The position numbers and the translations under genes were made by a program. From Lachnotalea glycerini (GTDB lineage: Bacteria; Bacillota; Clostridia; Lachnospirales; Lachnospiraceae): a stretch of 64,000 nt of DNA. A model generated the notes under the pieces. The model was not told where the DNA came from, ran no database searches, and saw only the letters and a list, made by a program, of their open reading frames with translations. Of the stretch, positions 43,749-52,600 are shown in pieces; position 1 is the stretch's first letter, and every line of letters begins with the position of its first letter. The stretch covers positions 388,651 to 452,650 of the forward strand of contig NZ_QICS01000003.1 of NCBI RefSeq assembly GCF_003201285.1. The letters are read 5' to 3'.

Positions 43749-44975
43749 TTACAGCCTGATTCCTGCTGTTTTAAGCTTTCCCATACCTTCTAGTTCTCCT
43801 ACCATATTTAGATTTCCAACAACCTTTTCACTGGTACTATCGGAGGCTTCTTCAAACAAAAACAAGGGAGCTGTTATAATATCTCCATTATTAAATCCTG
43901 TTATCTCAACAATTTCCAAAACCTTTCGGCTCTTATCGCGAAGTCTTCCAAGATGAACAATAATATCAATTCCAGATTCAAGCTGCCTCCTTACTGCATT
44001 CATTGGAATATCCATTCCCATTAATATCATAGTTTCCAAACGGCTTAGCATATCTTTAGCACTATTTGCATGTCCTGTTGATAAAGAGCCATCATGTCCT
44101 GTGTTCAAACATTGTATCAAATCAATTGCTTCTATGCCTCTAACTTCACCAATAATAATACGATCAGGCCGCATTCTGAGTGCACACTTAATTAAATCTC
44201 GAATCGTTATTGCACTACAACCCTCTACATTGGCATTTCTTGTTTCCAGCTTAACCAAATTCTCAATACCATAAATTTGAAGTTCTGCTGAATCTTCAAT
44301 TGTTATAATTCTTTCATCCTTGGGAATAAAATCAGACAATGCATTCAGAAATGTGGTCTTACCAGAACCCGTTCCACCACTTATAAAAATATTATAACCT
44401 GCTATAACAAGCTTTTTGAGAAAATCTGCTGCCTCTTTTGTAATTGAATTCCAGTGCAATAAAGCTTCCATAGTAATAGGCTTATCTGGGAAACGCCTTA
44501 TTGTTAAAATCGGACCATTGATTGCAGCCGGAGGCAATACTACATTAACTCTTGCACCATTTTCTAGTCTAGAATCTACTATCGGTGTAGATTCATTTAC
44601 CACTCGATTCGTTCTTGCTACAATTTGCTGAATGACGTCTTGAAGCTTGTCTTTATTTTGAAAAACTTTATCCCATCTATATAAATGTCCTGCTCTTTCT
44701 ACAAAAATAGCATCCGTTCCATTTACCATGATCTCTGTGACCGTATTATCATCTACTAGCTCCTGCAAAATATCAAGCTTTCGCAAAGAGTTAAATACTT
44801 CTGTACGTAAAATATTTTTACTTTCAAGTCCAATATACGCTTCCTTTGAAATATCTATAATAAAGCCGTCAATCATTTCATATATTTCTATGTCTGTCAG
44901 TTCTCTTGAAATATCCATTTCCTTTAAAACCTGCTCTCTTATGATTTCAAGGTATTTTACTGCCTGCTTTTCCAT
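43749..44975 (-). CDS. cpaF: Tad pilus assembly ATPase (TadA/CpaF)
   Basis: Hexameric secretion ATPase of the CpaF family. The N-terminal domain is about 1-120; the catalytic part has Walker A SGGTGSGKTTFLNAL (about 200), the Asp box (IITIEDSAEL), Walker B (RMRPDRIIIGEVRG) and the His box (TGHDGSLSTGHANS). It drives Flp assembly from the inner membrane. The GGAGG upstream is good. 408 residues, typical. Confidence 0.95.
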   Translation of the reverse strand: MEKQAVKYLEIIREQVLKEMDISRELTDIEIYEMIDGFIIDISKEAYIGLESKNILRTEVFNSLRKLDILQELVDDNTVTEIMVNGTDAIFVERAGHLYRWDKVFQNKDKLQDVIQQIVARTNRVVNESTPIVDSRLENGARVNVVLPPAAINGPILTIRRFPDKPITMEALLHWNSITKEAADFLKKLVIAGYNIFISGGTGSGKTTFLNALSDFIPKDERIITIEDSAELQIYGIENLVKLETRNANVEGCSAITIRDLIKCALRMRPDRIIIGEVRGIEAIDLIQCLNTGHDGSLSTGHANSAKDMLSRLETMILMGMDIPMNAVRRQLESGIDIIVHLGRLRDKSRKVLEIVEITGFNNGDIITAPLFLFEEASDSTSEKVVGNLNMVGELEGMGKLKTAGIRL

Positions 44976-45037
44976 ACCTGCCTCCCTCCATATAGATTTA
45001 GTCTACTCTTACAAATGAAAAGTTTATATCCTATTTC

Positions 45038-46027
45038 TTATCTGGCAAGCTGTCTTACAAAATCACCCAGCTCACTCCATATAAGCTGCTCGGCATAGCA
45101 TTCTTTGTTTCCAAAACTATTATGGTAAGGAAGCTTGATCTTTTTAATATGTAAATTCAGTTCTCCATAACCAGTTCTCGTCAAAAGCTTTTCAAATTGT
45201 TCAATTTTTGCATTAGAAATATAATCTCCTCGAATTGGCATATAGACTTGTTTGCATTCGCTAAGTAATTCCAATAATCCATCAACCCCTTCTCCAAAAT
45301 CTATGACAATGATCTCGTACTTACTATTTCTTCGAATCTCGCGAAACAATCTTTGCCATTCTTCCTTTTTTACTTCCCGGATATCCATTGGTGATGCGAC
45401 TGGGGGAATATAATCCAATTGATTTAGAGATTCTACTATTCCCTCTAATTTTATCAAAATGTTTGATTTATCCTGACGAAGATAATAAATTACATCTGAC
45501 AAATCCGCTTTATATTCCTGTCCAAGCACCGAGGAAAAGCCAGAATATTCCTCCATATTAATATAAAGAACTGCTTTTTCCTTAGCTAATATTTGTCCCA
45601 ATGTCAAACAAAACGATGTTTTTAAGCTTCTTTTGACAGGAGAATATACGCCAATAATATTACAGTTTTTATGCAGCATAGCTAAGGGTTCATCATCTTT
45701 TTCTGCATAATAATTCATAATACTTTTTAAAATCGTTGCTGCCGACTGGTATTTATATACCGCAAGCTGATTTGGAACAACTTTCATAGCCTCATACTCC
45801 GAAAGCAGTACAAGCAATCCAATATTATTTTTATTGAGTAATTCAATGCTCATTCTGTCAGTAATTAACATGATATCTACAAAGTTCTGCGCTGCATATT
45901 CCAAAATGCTGTTCTCACTTGTAAATGCTTCTGAAAAAAAAATACTGTTTTTCTGATTGAAATAGTCGGCCAAACTATAAGCATAGCTTGCTTCCCCATC
46001 ACAAATTGCTATTATTTTGTTTTTCAT
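45038..46027 (-). CDS. TadZ/CpaE-like protein with deviant P-loop
   Basis: Predicted localisation factor of the Tad machine: an N-terminal receiver-like domain (about 1-120) and a MinD-like domain (about 125-330). The P-loop reads YSPVKRSLKTS, keeping two lysines but not the KGGxGKT glycine; a later IIVIDFGEGVDGL looks like Walker B. The TadZ from Eubacterium rectale, also a Lachnospiraceae member, is known to be an atypical ATPase of this kind. ATG 46027 has GGAGG six bases upstream; the frame extends further without a site. Confidence 0.82.
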   Translation of the reverse strand: MKNKIIAICDGEASYAYSLADYFNQKNSIFFSEAFTSENSILEYAAQNFVDIMLITDRMSIELLNKNNIGLLVLLSEYEAMKVVPNQLAVYKYQSAATILKSIMNYYAEKDDEPLAMLHKNCNIIGVYSPVKRSLKTSFCLTLGQILAKEKAVLYINMEEYSGFSSVLGQEYKADLSDVIYYLRQDKSNILIKLEGIVESLNQLDYIPPVASPMDIREVKKEEWQRLFREIRRNSKYEIIVIDFGEGVDGLLELLSECKQVYMPIRGDYISNAKIEQFEKLLTRTGYGELNLHIKKIKLPYHNSFGNKECYAEQLIWSELGDFVRQLAR

Positions 46028-46129
46028 ATCAATCCTCCATATAATATGTTTATTACCTACATTTTTTAGGCGGTACATATTATTATTATTCTTATTTCTT
46101 AGTTACATTATTATTTCAAGGGTGGCTTA

Positions 46130-46600
46130 TCACCAAATTACTATATATATTAAAATACTAATGAACATGGGTAATGTAAAATGAATCGTGTTTGATTTTT
46201 CTCTTTCATAGATTTGAAATTTTTTTGTATTGTAAGTTTGGGAAAGATACCGAATTATGTTGTGGAAACAAAAAAAGAAATTTTTATAAACCAGAATTTT
46301 TACGAAAGATATCACAGCACCAATAACAAATGCTGTTATCATACATTTAAGTACTCCCTGTACTCCGATAAAGCCACCTATCACCGCAAATAGCTTTATG
46401 TCACCTGCGCCAATTCCTCCAATTATAAATACTAACAGTAAAATAGCAATGGGAGCTGCTGCTCCTAATAAAAATCCTATGATATTGCCTTTTTTATCCT
46501 GAATATAGGGAATAAAAAAACCTAATAATAGTCCTATAATTATTAATTTATTGCTCACCTTACCTGTAGCAAAATCCATAATTAACGCAATCAATACCAC
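46130..46600 (-). CDS. A24-family prepilin peptidase (TadV/CpaA-like), first gene of the Tad operon
   Basis: Aspartyl membrane peptidase with catalytic Asp in IMDFATGKVSN and GIGAGDIKLFAVIG, about 156 residues and several membrane segments. The start is uncertain: the earliest canonical start codon in frame is GTG 46600, yet AGGGGTGG lies about 30 bases further upstream, in front of an open stretch without ATG, GTG or TTG in this frame. Either a weak GTG start is used, or a non-canonical codon. It is the first gene after the operon promoter. Confidence 0.83.
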   Translation of the reverse strand: MVLIALIMDFATGKVSNKLIIIGLLLGFFIPYIQDKKGNIIGFLLGAAAPIAILLLVFIIGGIGAGDIKLFAVIGGFIGVQGVLKCMITAFVIGAVISFVKILVYKNFFFCFHNIIRYLSQTYNTKKFQIYEREKSNTIHFTLPMFISILIYIVIW

Positions 46601-46677
46601 AAGAGATAATATTAAAAATTTACCAAATAACCACCCCTATCATTCTTTTGTACTTGCTTTAATAAGTGGGAAAATTT

Positions 46678-46692
46678 AATGCAGACTGCATT
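46678..46692. promoter_or_regulatory. Palindrome in the Tad operon leader (candidate operator)
   Basis: AATGCAG-A-CTGCATT, a perfect 7+7 inverted repeat about 30 bases downstream of the predicted transcription start. It could bind a dimeric regulator or form an RNA hairpin. Confidence 0.45.
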
Positions 46693-46698
46693 ATTGAA

Positions 46699-46714
46699 TT
46701 AGGAATTATCCTAA
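46699..46714. promoter_or_regulatory. Second inverted repeat at the Tad operon start (candidate operator)
   Basis: TTAGGA-ATTA-TCCTAA, a perfect 6+6 inverted repeat overlapping the predicted transcription start of the Tad operon, next to the palindrome at 46678-46692. Confidence 0.45.
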
Positions 46715-46722
46715 GTACGTTT

Positions 46723-46751
46723 ATTATATTACAGCTTTCTAGATTTGTCTA
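46723..46751 (-). promoter_or_regulatory. Sigma-A-type promoter of the Tad operon
   Basis: Minus strand: TAGACA (46751-46746), 17-base spacer, TATAAT (46728-46723). Five of six and six of six matches. Transcription would begin near 46716. Confidence 0.7.
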
Positions 46752-46756
46752 GTTCT

Positions 46757-46800
46757 ATTTTAAATATTTTATTTTTTATATTTTAAATATTTTATTTTTT
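46757..46800. repeat. Short tandem repeat
   Basis: Two identical 21-base copies (ATTTTAAATATTTTATTTTT plus T) at 46757-46777 and 46780-46800, period 23. The second copy ends in the bofA stop codon. It lies upstream of the Tad promoter and may be a slippage product or an AT-rich UP-like region. Confidence 0.85.
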
Positions 46801-47071
46801 ACAGTAATTGAAACAGAGCTATTGCATATACTAAAAGAAAACCTGGTATCCCAAGTAATCCGATTGCTCCAACTGTTCCAAAATTAATGCCAACCATTGC
46901 ATCAAGACCTTTTTCAATAAAAAGTGAATTTAAAAAATAAATTCCAACGGCACCAAATACCATTCTCAAAATAAAATTAATAATAAATTCCATCCTGATT
47001 TTTACAAATACTATAACCAGAACAATAACACACATAACAACCATAAGTAATGCAGCCTGATTAAATTTCAT
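46799..47071 (-). CDS. bofA: Pro-sigma-K processing inhibitor BofA
   Basis: Small integral membrane protein that restrains pro-sigma-K processing during sporulation in Bacillus. Two or three hydrophobic segments and the conserved NFGTVGAIGLLGIPGFLLVY at the C-terminus. ATG 47071 has AAGGAGT nine bases upstream. Its presence marks an endospore former. It is divergent from the DUF2508 gene, with which it is neighbouring in Bacillus as well. Confidence 0.9.
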   Translation of the reverse strand: MKFNQAALLMVVMCVIVLVIVFVKIRMEFIINFILRMVFGAVGIYFLNSLFIEKGLDAMVGINFGTVGAIGLLGIPGFLLVYAIALFQLL

Positions 47072-47281
47072 ATTAAAGGACTCCTTCAACTGATTTATTA
47101 CATAATAAGTTATAAATAAATATATGACAGTATGTTTAAAATATTACTTTAATGTATATAATTAACATAAGAGAACTATACTAGTAAAAAGAGGTAATTC
47201 GAATAAGCTATGTACTTATTATAATAAGGAGGCTAATTTTATTTAGCTAAATTATGGATTAGGAAAGAAAGCAGGGATAGT

Positions 47282-47554
47282 GTGATTAAAGATTTTTTTA
47301 GTAATATGAAAATGCTACCAGCGATAAAAGATGAATCAGTATCACTTAAAATATATCGCAACAAAGAACATCTTGATTTATTATCCGACTTAGCCAAGAT
47401 ACAAAATGATTTAGACATTGCATATTCCAATTTTGAGAACGTGGTAGACCCTGATTTGATTGACAGCTGTATTTATGAGCTAAATGCTGTACAAAAAAAG
47501 TATAAATTTTTATATGAGCGTGTAAAAGAACATGAATTTGAAAATTACACATAA
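47282..47554 (+). CDS. DUF2508 (YaaL-like) protein
   Basis: Small soluble helical protein found near bofA in Firmicutes, of unknown function. About 90 residues, with DLAKIQNDLDIAYSNFENVV and LNAVQKKYKFLYERVKE typical. The listed start is GTG 47282. In the same frame the region before it is open (K-L-W-I-R-K-E-S-R-D-S) back to a TAA near 47234 and a GGAGG at 47228-47232, but has no canonical start codon; the true N-terminus may be longer. Confidence 0.8.
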   Translation: MIKDFFSNMKMLPAIKDESVSLKIYRNKEHLDLLSDLAKIQNDLDIAYSNFENVVDPDLIDSCIYELNAVQKKYKFLYERVKEHEFENYT

Positions 47555-47583
47555 AAAGAATGTGCCAAAAGCACATTCTTTTT
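47553..47583. terminator. Bidirectional terminator between the DUF2508 gene and fliS
   Basis: Perfect 13-bp stem AAAAAGAATGTGC (47553-47565) with GCACATTCTTTTT (47571-47583) around a CAAAA loop, with T tracts for both strands. It serves convergent genes. Confidence 0.92.
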
Positions 47584-47596
47584 ATGAATAATTATA

Positions 47597-48073
47597 CTAT
47601 ACCCGAAAGCCTCTGTTTGAACCTTGATTCGAAAAACTCTCTGTTAACGAACCTTTTCCATAGGTAAGACCTGCATACACTTGCTGCGTATTCCCCATTA
47701 ATACTGGTGAGTCATCTTTCTTTGCAACTTCTGTAAAAGCCTCCAACAGACCTTGAAGCATTCGTCTTATTGCTTCAAAATCCTGTGGTTTTCTCTTTAT
47801 AATAGAACGAATCAGAAGCTTGTTCATATATAAATAAAGAGGCATTAATTCAATTGCAATCGGATATTTTGTATCTAATACAGACATTAGCTCATATACA
47901 CATGATCTTGCTTTCTTCGTTGCATCCAGAAATTCCTCTATCTCATCTTTCTCATAATATTCAATCGCCTCATTTATGTATTCTATTGTCATATCATAGA
48001 TTACAACAACCAGCGCACTTCGATTACTCTGTGTTATTCTTAATGTAAAATCCGATATTTTATCTTTTTTCAT
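47597..48073 (-). CDS. fliS: Flagellin export chaperone FliS
   Basis: Binds the flagellin C-terminus in the cytoplasm and prevents early assembly. Helical, with family features LVVVIYDMTIEYINEAIEY and ATKKARSCVYELMSVLDTKY. At 158 residues it is slightly longer than usual because of a C-terminal extension (YGKGSLTESFSNQGSN). GAGGTT precedes the ATG. It follows the flagellin gene by nine bases. Confidence 0.92.
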   Translation of the reverse strand: MKKDKISDFTLRITQSNRSALVVVIYDMTIEYINEAIEYYEKDEIEEFLDATKKARSCVYELMSVLDTKYPIAIELMPLYLYMNKLLIRSIIKRKPQDFEAIRRMLQGLLEAFTEVAKKDDSPVLMGNTQQVYAGLTYGKGSLTESFSNQGSNRGFRV

Positions 48074-48082
48074 AATAACCTC

Positions 48083-49606
48083 TTATGATAATAATTGCAA
48101 TACGGTCTGCGGCTTATCGTTTGCCTGAGCAAGTATAGAGGTTCCTGCCTGAGATATCACGTTTAACTTAGTATAATTGGTCATCTCTTCTGCCATATCA
48201 GTATCCATAATTCTAGAATAGGCTTCCTCCAGATTAAGTGAGGTTGTATCAATACTTGATGAAGTTCCCTCTAATCTGTTTTCATAGGTTCCCACTGTAC
48301 TTCTGGCAGTCATAATCTTAGATAGTGCACCATCTATTGCATCCAGAGAACGTGTCAGACCTTCCGCTCCAATCATATTAAGATTATCAATTCCAAGTGC
48401 ATTCACAGAAACATCTGGTAATACAATATCAATAGTCTGACCCTGACTGGCACCAACTTGAAGAATCATAGCTCCCATTCCTGTTGCTTCAATATTTACA
48501 TCGGCTGAAAGCGTTGAATCATCCGTCATTCTTGTTAATGTATCGCCATCAACAGAAATATTCATTTCAAAGCCATTCCTATCTGTAACCGTGACATTAT
48601 CACCGTCTGCGTAATAAGTTGCTGTTTTTGTAAAACCGGAAGTAGTATCCAATGTCACCTCAGCATCCATGCCCACCTGCGATATACTTCCGCTTGTTGC
48701 CAATGCTCCCAGTCCTAAAGCATCCAATAATGCAGTATTATCCGAGGAAATATTGACATGTGTATCCGAGCCGTATTCTTCTGAAACAAATAAAAGACTT
48801 GTTGATCCATTTGCAAATGAGGTCACTGTATAACCTGCAGAATCAGTGGTATCAGATGTGTATGTGTTAAGAGCTGCAACACTGGAATCCGCTACAGAGA
48901 AAAGATTTACGTCTGCAATTTTGGCCCCGTCTCTAAGCTTTGTATAAACCTCATCTGCTGTATCTCCTTCTTCAATTTCAATGTCTACTCCATTTATTGT
49001 AATAGTACCTGCCTCTGCCGCTGTGACAGGACTTGTGAGATTAACCTTACCAGTCGTTGAAGACGTATTCATCACAATTGCCTTTTCTGGCGCTTTCGTC
49101 ACCGTCAGCTTGTAATCCTGAGCTATCACACTCGAAGAATAAGCATCCACTTTAACAGATGGTGAGTCTGTAAATGCCCGGTAAGACAAATTTCCATTTA
49201 ATAATGTCTGCTCATTAAATTCAGTATCGGACACCAGTCGGTCTATTTCTTTTGTTAAGGAATCTACTTCAACCTGAATATTCTCTCTGTCCTCTTGTGT
49301 ATAAGTCTCATTTTGAGCTTGAATTGTAAGCTCTCGCATTCTTTGAAGAATTGTATTTATCTCCTCTAATGCTCCATCTGCCGATTCTAAAACAGATACT
49401 CCATCTAATGAATTTTGTGAAGCATTGTCCAGTCCTCTGATTTGATCTCTTAGCTTTTGAGATATAGCAAGACCTGCAGGTGCATCAGATGCATTATTAA
49501 TTTTGTAACCGGATGATAATCTTTCCGTTGATTTTGTTAATTGATTTTCTGTACTTTTTAATTGATTATTTGCAATGATTGCAGATATATTATAAGTTAG
49601 CTTCAT
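48083..49606 (-). CDS. Flagellin
   Basis: Filament subunit. Conserved D0/D1 ends: MKLTYNISAIIANNQL, STERLSSGYKINNASDAPAG, LQRMRELTIQAQN (the TLR5-contact region), and C-terminal EEAYSRIMDTDMAEEMTNYT with the end LQLLS. Residues about 140-410 form a Thr/Ser-rich central domain, probably surface-exposed and the likely site of O-linked pseudaminic acid given the Maf and Pse genes nearby. GGAGGG precedes the ATG, and a sigma-D-like promoter sits about 53 bases upstream of it. At 507 residues it is larger than Bacillus flagellin. Confidence 0.96.
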   Translation of the reverse strand: MKLTYNISAIIANNQLKSTENQLTKSTERLSSGYKINNASDAPAGLAISQKLRDQIRGLDNASQNSLDGVSVLESADGALEEINTILQRMRELTIQAQNETYTQEDRENIQVEVDSLTKEIDRLVSDTEFNEQTLLNGNLSYRAFTDSPSVKVDAYSSSVIAQDYKLTVTKAPEKAIVMNTSSTTGKVNLTSPVTAAEAGTITINGVDIEIEEGDTADEVYTKLRDGAKIADVNLFSVADSSVAALNTYTSDTTDSAGYTVTSFANGSTSLLFVSEEYGSDTHVNISSDNTALLDALGLGALATSGSISQVGMDAEVTLDTTSGFTKTATYYADGDNVTVTDRNGFEMNISVDGDTLTRMTDDSTLSADVNIEATGMGAMILQVGASQGQTIDIVLPDVSVNALGIDNLNMIGAEGLTRSLDAIDGALSKIMTARSTVGTYENRLEGTSSSIDTTSLNLEEAYSRIMDTDMAEEMTNYTKLNVISQAGTSILAQANDKPQTVLQLLS

Positions 49607-49658
49607 TTTCCCTCCATCTGTACTAATGTACTCTCCTGTATTTTATCATCTGATAAAG

Positions 49659-49686
49659 TTATCGGTTAATCTTTTCTAAAACTTTA
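49659..49686 (-). promoter_or_regulatory. Sigma-D/sigma-28-type promoter of flagellin
   Basis: Minus strand TAAAGTTT (49686-49679), 12-base spacer, ACCGATAA (49666-49659). The sigma-28 consensus is TAAAGTTT-N11-GCCGATAA; seven of eight -10 bases match and the spacer is one longer. Confidence 0.75.
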
Positions 49687-49699
49687 GGAGCTTTTCCAT

Positions 49700-52600
49700 C
49701 TAATTGCTTTGCACCTTCTGCATACTAACCACAAATGCTCTGGCAGTACTATATAAATCCTTTGTACTTGTCTCATTTGTTTGTGCCATTTCACTGTTTT
49801 CCTCATTGAACTTGTTAATGTCTATGCCTTTACTCATAATGTAATCCACCTTATTTAGGGTAAGACCTGCCATTTCAAGCTGTGTTTGAAGCTCACTTTG
49901 ATTTTCTTTTAATACATCCAATCCACTTTTGCTATCTGCTGCAATGTATCCTGATGCAGAATTATCCTTTAGGGTAAACTCAGCCGCTGCCTTTCCCACC
50001 AAAGAATTGTCCATTGTTATCGATACCTTGCTTGTGTCTGTTCCACGAATCACAGTCAGATTGATTGACGTTAACTCATCTCCAATTTTTATCGGAATTT
50101 CATACTTTTCTTCTTTGCTCAAATTTGTTGTAAGCCTAATTTCATTCCTTAAAAGCTTTAATTGTTTTAAATCGATTGATGTTATATCCTCTTGCTCTGC
50201 CTGCTCGTTAATTGCTGCAATTGCAGTGTCTTCAAACTCCTGATAAGCCATATCCATATCCTCTTTCGAGGTAATGGATTTGCTGATATCTTCTATTGCT
50301 TTTGTCAAACTGCTGCTTTCATCTTCCTTTGACAATAGCTTTTTAAACATACTTCCGCGATTGGTAAGCAAGGAGTCCGCTGCTAAAATATTCTGTATCG
50401 TAACCGGCTGATCAAAGTCAGACAACATTTTAATTACATTGTTTTCTACCTGTGCAGCCTCATTCAAAGTAGATAACTGTTCTGTATAATATTCTTTTGT
50501 AAGGCTTGAGTCTTCCTCTGTATTCACAAGCTCATCCACAAACGCCTCCAAAGACATATCTTTAATATTACCATTTTCAAATATTTGTGAAAGCTTATCC
50601 GGCGATATTTCTCTTAATGCCTTGTCAACAAGATTATTATAATATGCTGTCGTTTCTGATTCCTGATTGCTATTTTGACTTTGTCCTGAATCATTACTGC
50701 CATGAAAAGCCGTTGCCAACTGATCGCTGATAGATGTCGTCTTAAAGGTCAACGCTTCCAACTCTCCAAAGTTATCATCTACTGCCACATTGATACCCTT
50801 GTTTTTAATATTCCTGACTCCCGTAAGTAGATTATTTAGTGTAATATCAGCATTTTGATTGACTAATGAGCCAATTACCTGTCCATCTGTTTTTTCTACA
50901 TTATTAATCAGTCGATACATACCGATGAATGCATCTCGCTCTTCCGAGGTAATCGCATCATTTTTTTCCATTCTCCACAGAAATTCACTATATTTTTCCT
51001 GCGTCTTATCCTCGCTAAGCTCAGATTTTATTTCGTTAATTTGACTATTTAGCTCATCGATATTTGTGTCTAAAGGATTCATACCGTCTCGAATCATTTT
51101 CAGTACTACATTCGGTGTCAGATTGGAAATTGTATTATTAACAGCTGCATCTGCCGCCTTTACGGCATTGATATTGTCCTCTGTTATTTCCATACTGTTA
51201 TAGCCTAAAATTCTGACTGCTCTTTGATTTGACTCGGTTGTTTCAAGTCCCATGTCGTTTAATATATCTTCTACATTCTGAAATGCCTTAGAAATGTTAT
51301 CTCCCATATCACTTCTAGGTTTGGTCATTAATGCCTCATAGCTTTGATTTGCAGAATCATAAGTGTTCTTAAGTGCTGTACCGCTTGCATGTATTGCATT
51401 AATGGTATTCGATACTTCTCCCGATGCCACCTTACCTAATACGGTATTTGGCACATACTTAATATCTGTAAGCTTGGTTGTAATTTCTTTAAAGGCACTC
51501 AAATTGTCATCTGTATCTTCTACGTTACCGTTTTCCAATAATTGTTTATAATAAGAATCCTCTGCATTTTTTAAATCATCAATCAATGCTTGTAAATCAC
51601 TTGTTTCAATTGATATTCCCTGCTTAAGAAGCTTATAATTCGCTTCTGTAGTCATCTTGAGTCTGATTTCCTCTAATTGTCTTCTAGCTGTTATTAAGGA
51701 AATATTATCCTCAGTTACCTGAATACTTGACGTACCTGTTTGTGTTTGTGCATTGGACTGGTCAACTTGACCTTTTCCTTCTTCTTGTGCTGCTGCACTT
51801 TCCTGTATCTTTTTCAAATTATTAATGTTGATTGGCAATTCACTTTCTATCACGCTCTTTATATTTTCATCTGTTGTGTTTTGTACCACCTGATAAGCAT
51901 CTTCTGCTCTTTGAGTAAGAGAAACATCATCAGAAAGTAGTGCCTGGGCAGGTCTTTTTCCCTCTTGAAGTGCCTGTATAATATTGTCCAGGACTTCCTC
52001 CTGACTGGCCGGCAATGAGATATCCTTTAAGTCTTCATATTGCTGCAAAGAATTCTGTGTTAACGGAAGATGGTTTTCAATCAGCCACTTTGCATCCGAT
52101 AACGTATCGTCATTTACTTCTAAGCCCGCACTTTCAATTACCTTACCCATCTGTTCCTTCAAGCTGTCCCAGTTAAATTCATCTGTCGTCTTACCTACAT
52201 AACCGCTGCCTTCACTAAAATAACCTGCTCCATATGTACCGCCGCTCACACTGGTTCCACTAAATTCTGCTTTGTAAATATTCTCTATCGTCGGCGTCAG
52301 GTCATTATTAATCATATATTTGGCAGCTCCATCCGAAATCGGATTTAACTGACTGGCTAAATCAAGTGCATCTACTGACTCTTCAACATTGTCCTGTGTA
52401 ATTGGAAGATTACTCTCTTTAAGCTTCTTGGCAACCTCATAGGCAGCCGGAGAGTCTCCCGCCACTTTTTTAATCTCTTCTATACTGATGTCGCCTGTCA
52501 TTTCATAATCGTCACAATGCGTGGCAAGATAAATTTGAATTTTATCTGTAACAGTAACGATTGTATCTACATCTGTATCCTCCAAATCGTATCCTTCTTC

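Noticed and set aside
47239-47576. Minus-strand ORFs over the DUF2508 gene
   Set aside because: Antisense shadows without ribosome sites; the plus-strand frame fits a known family.
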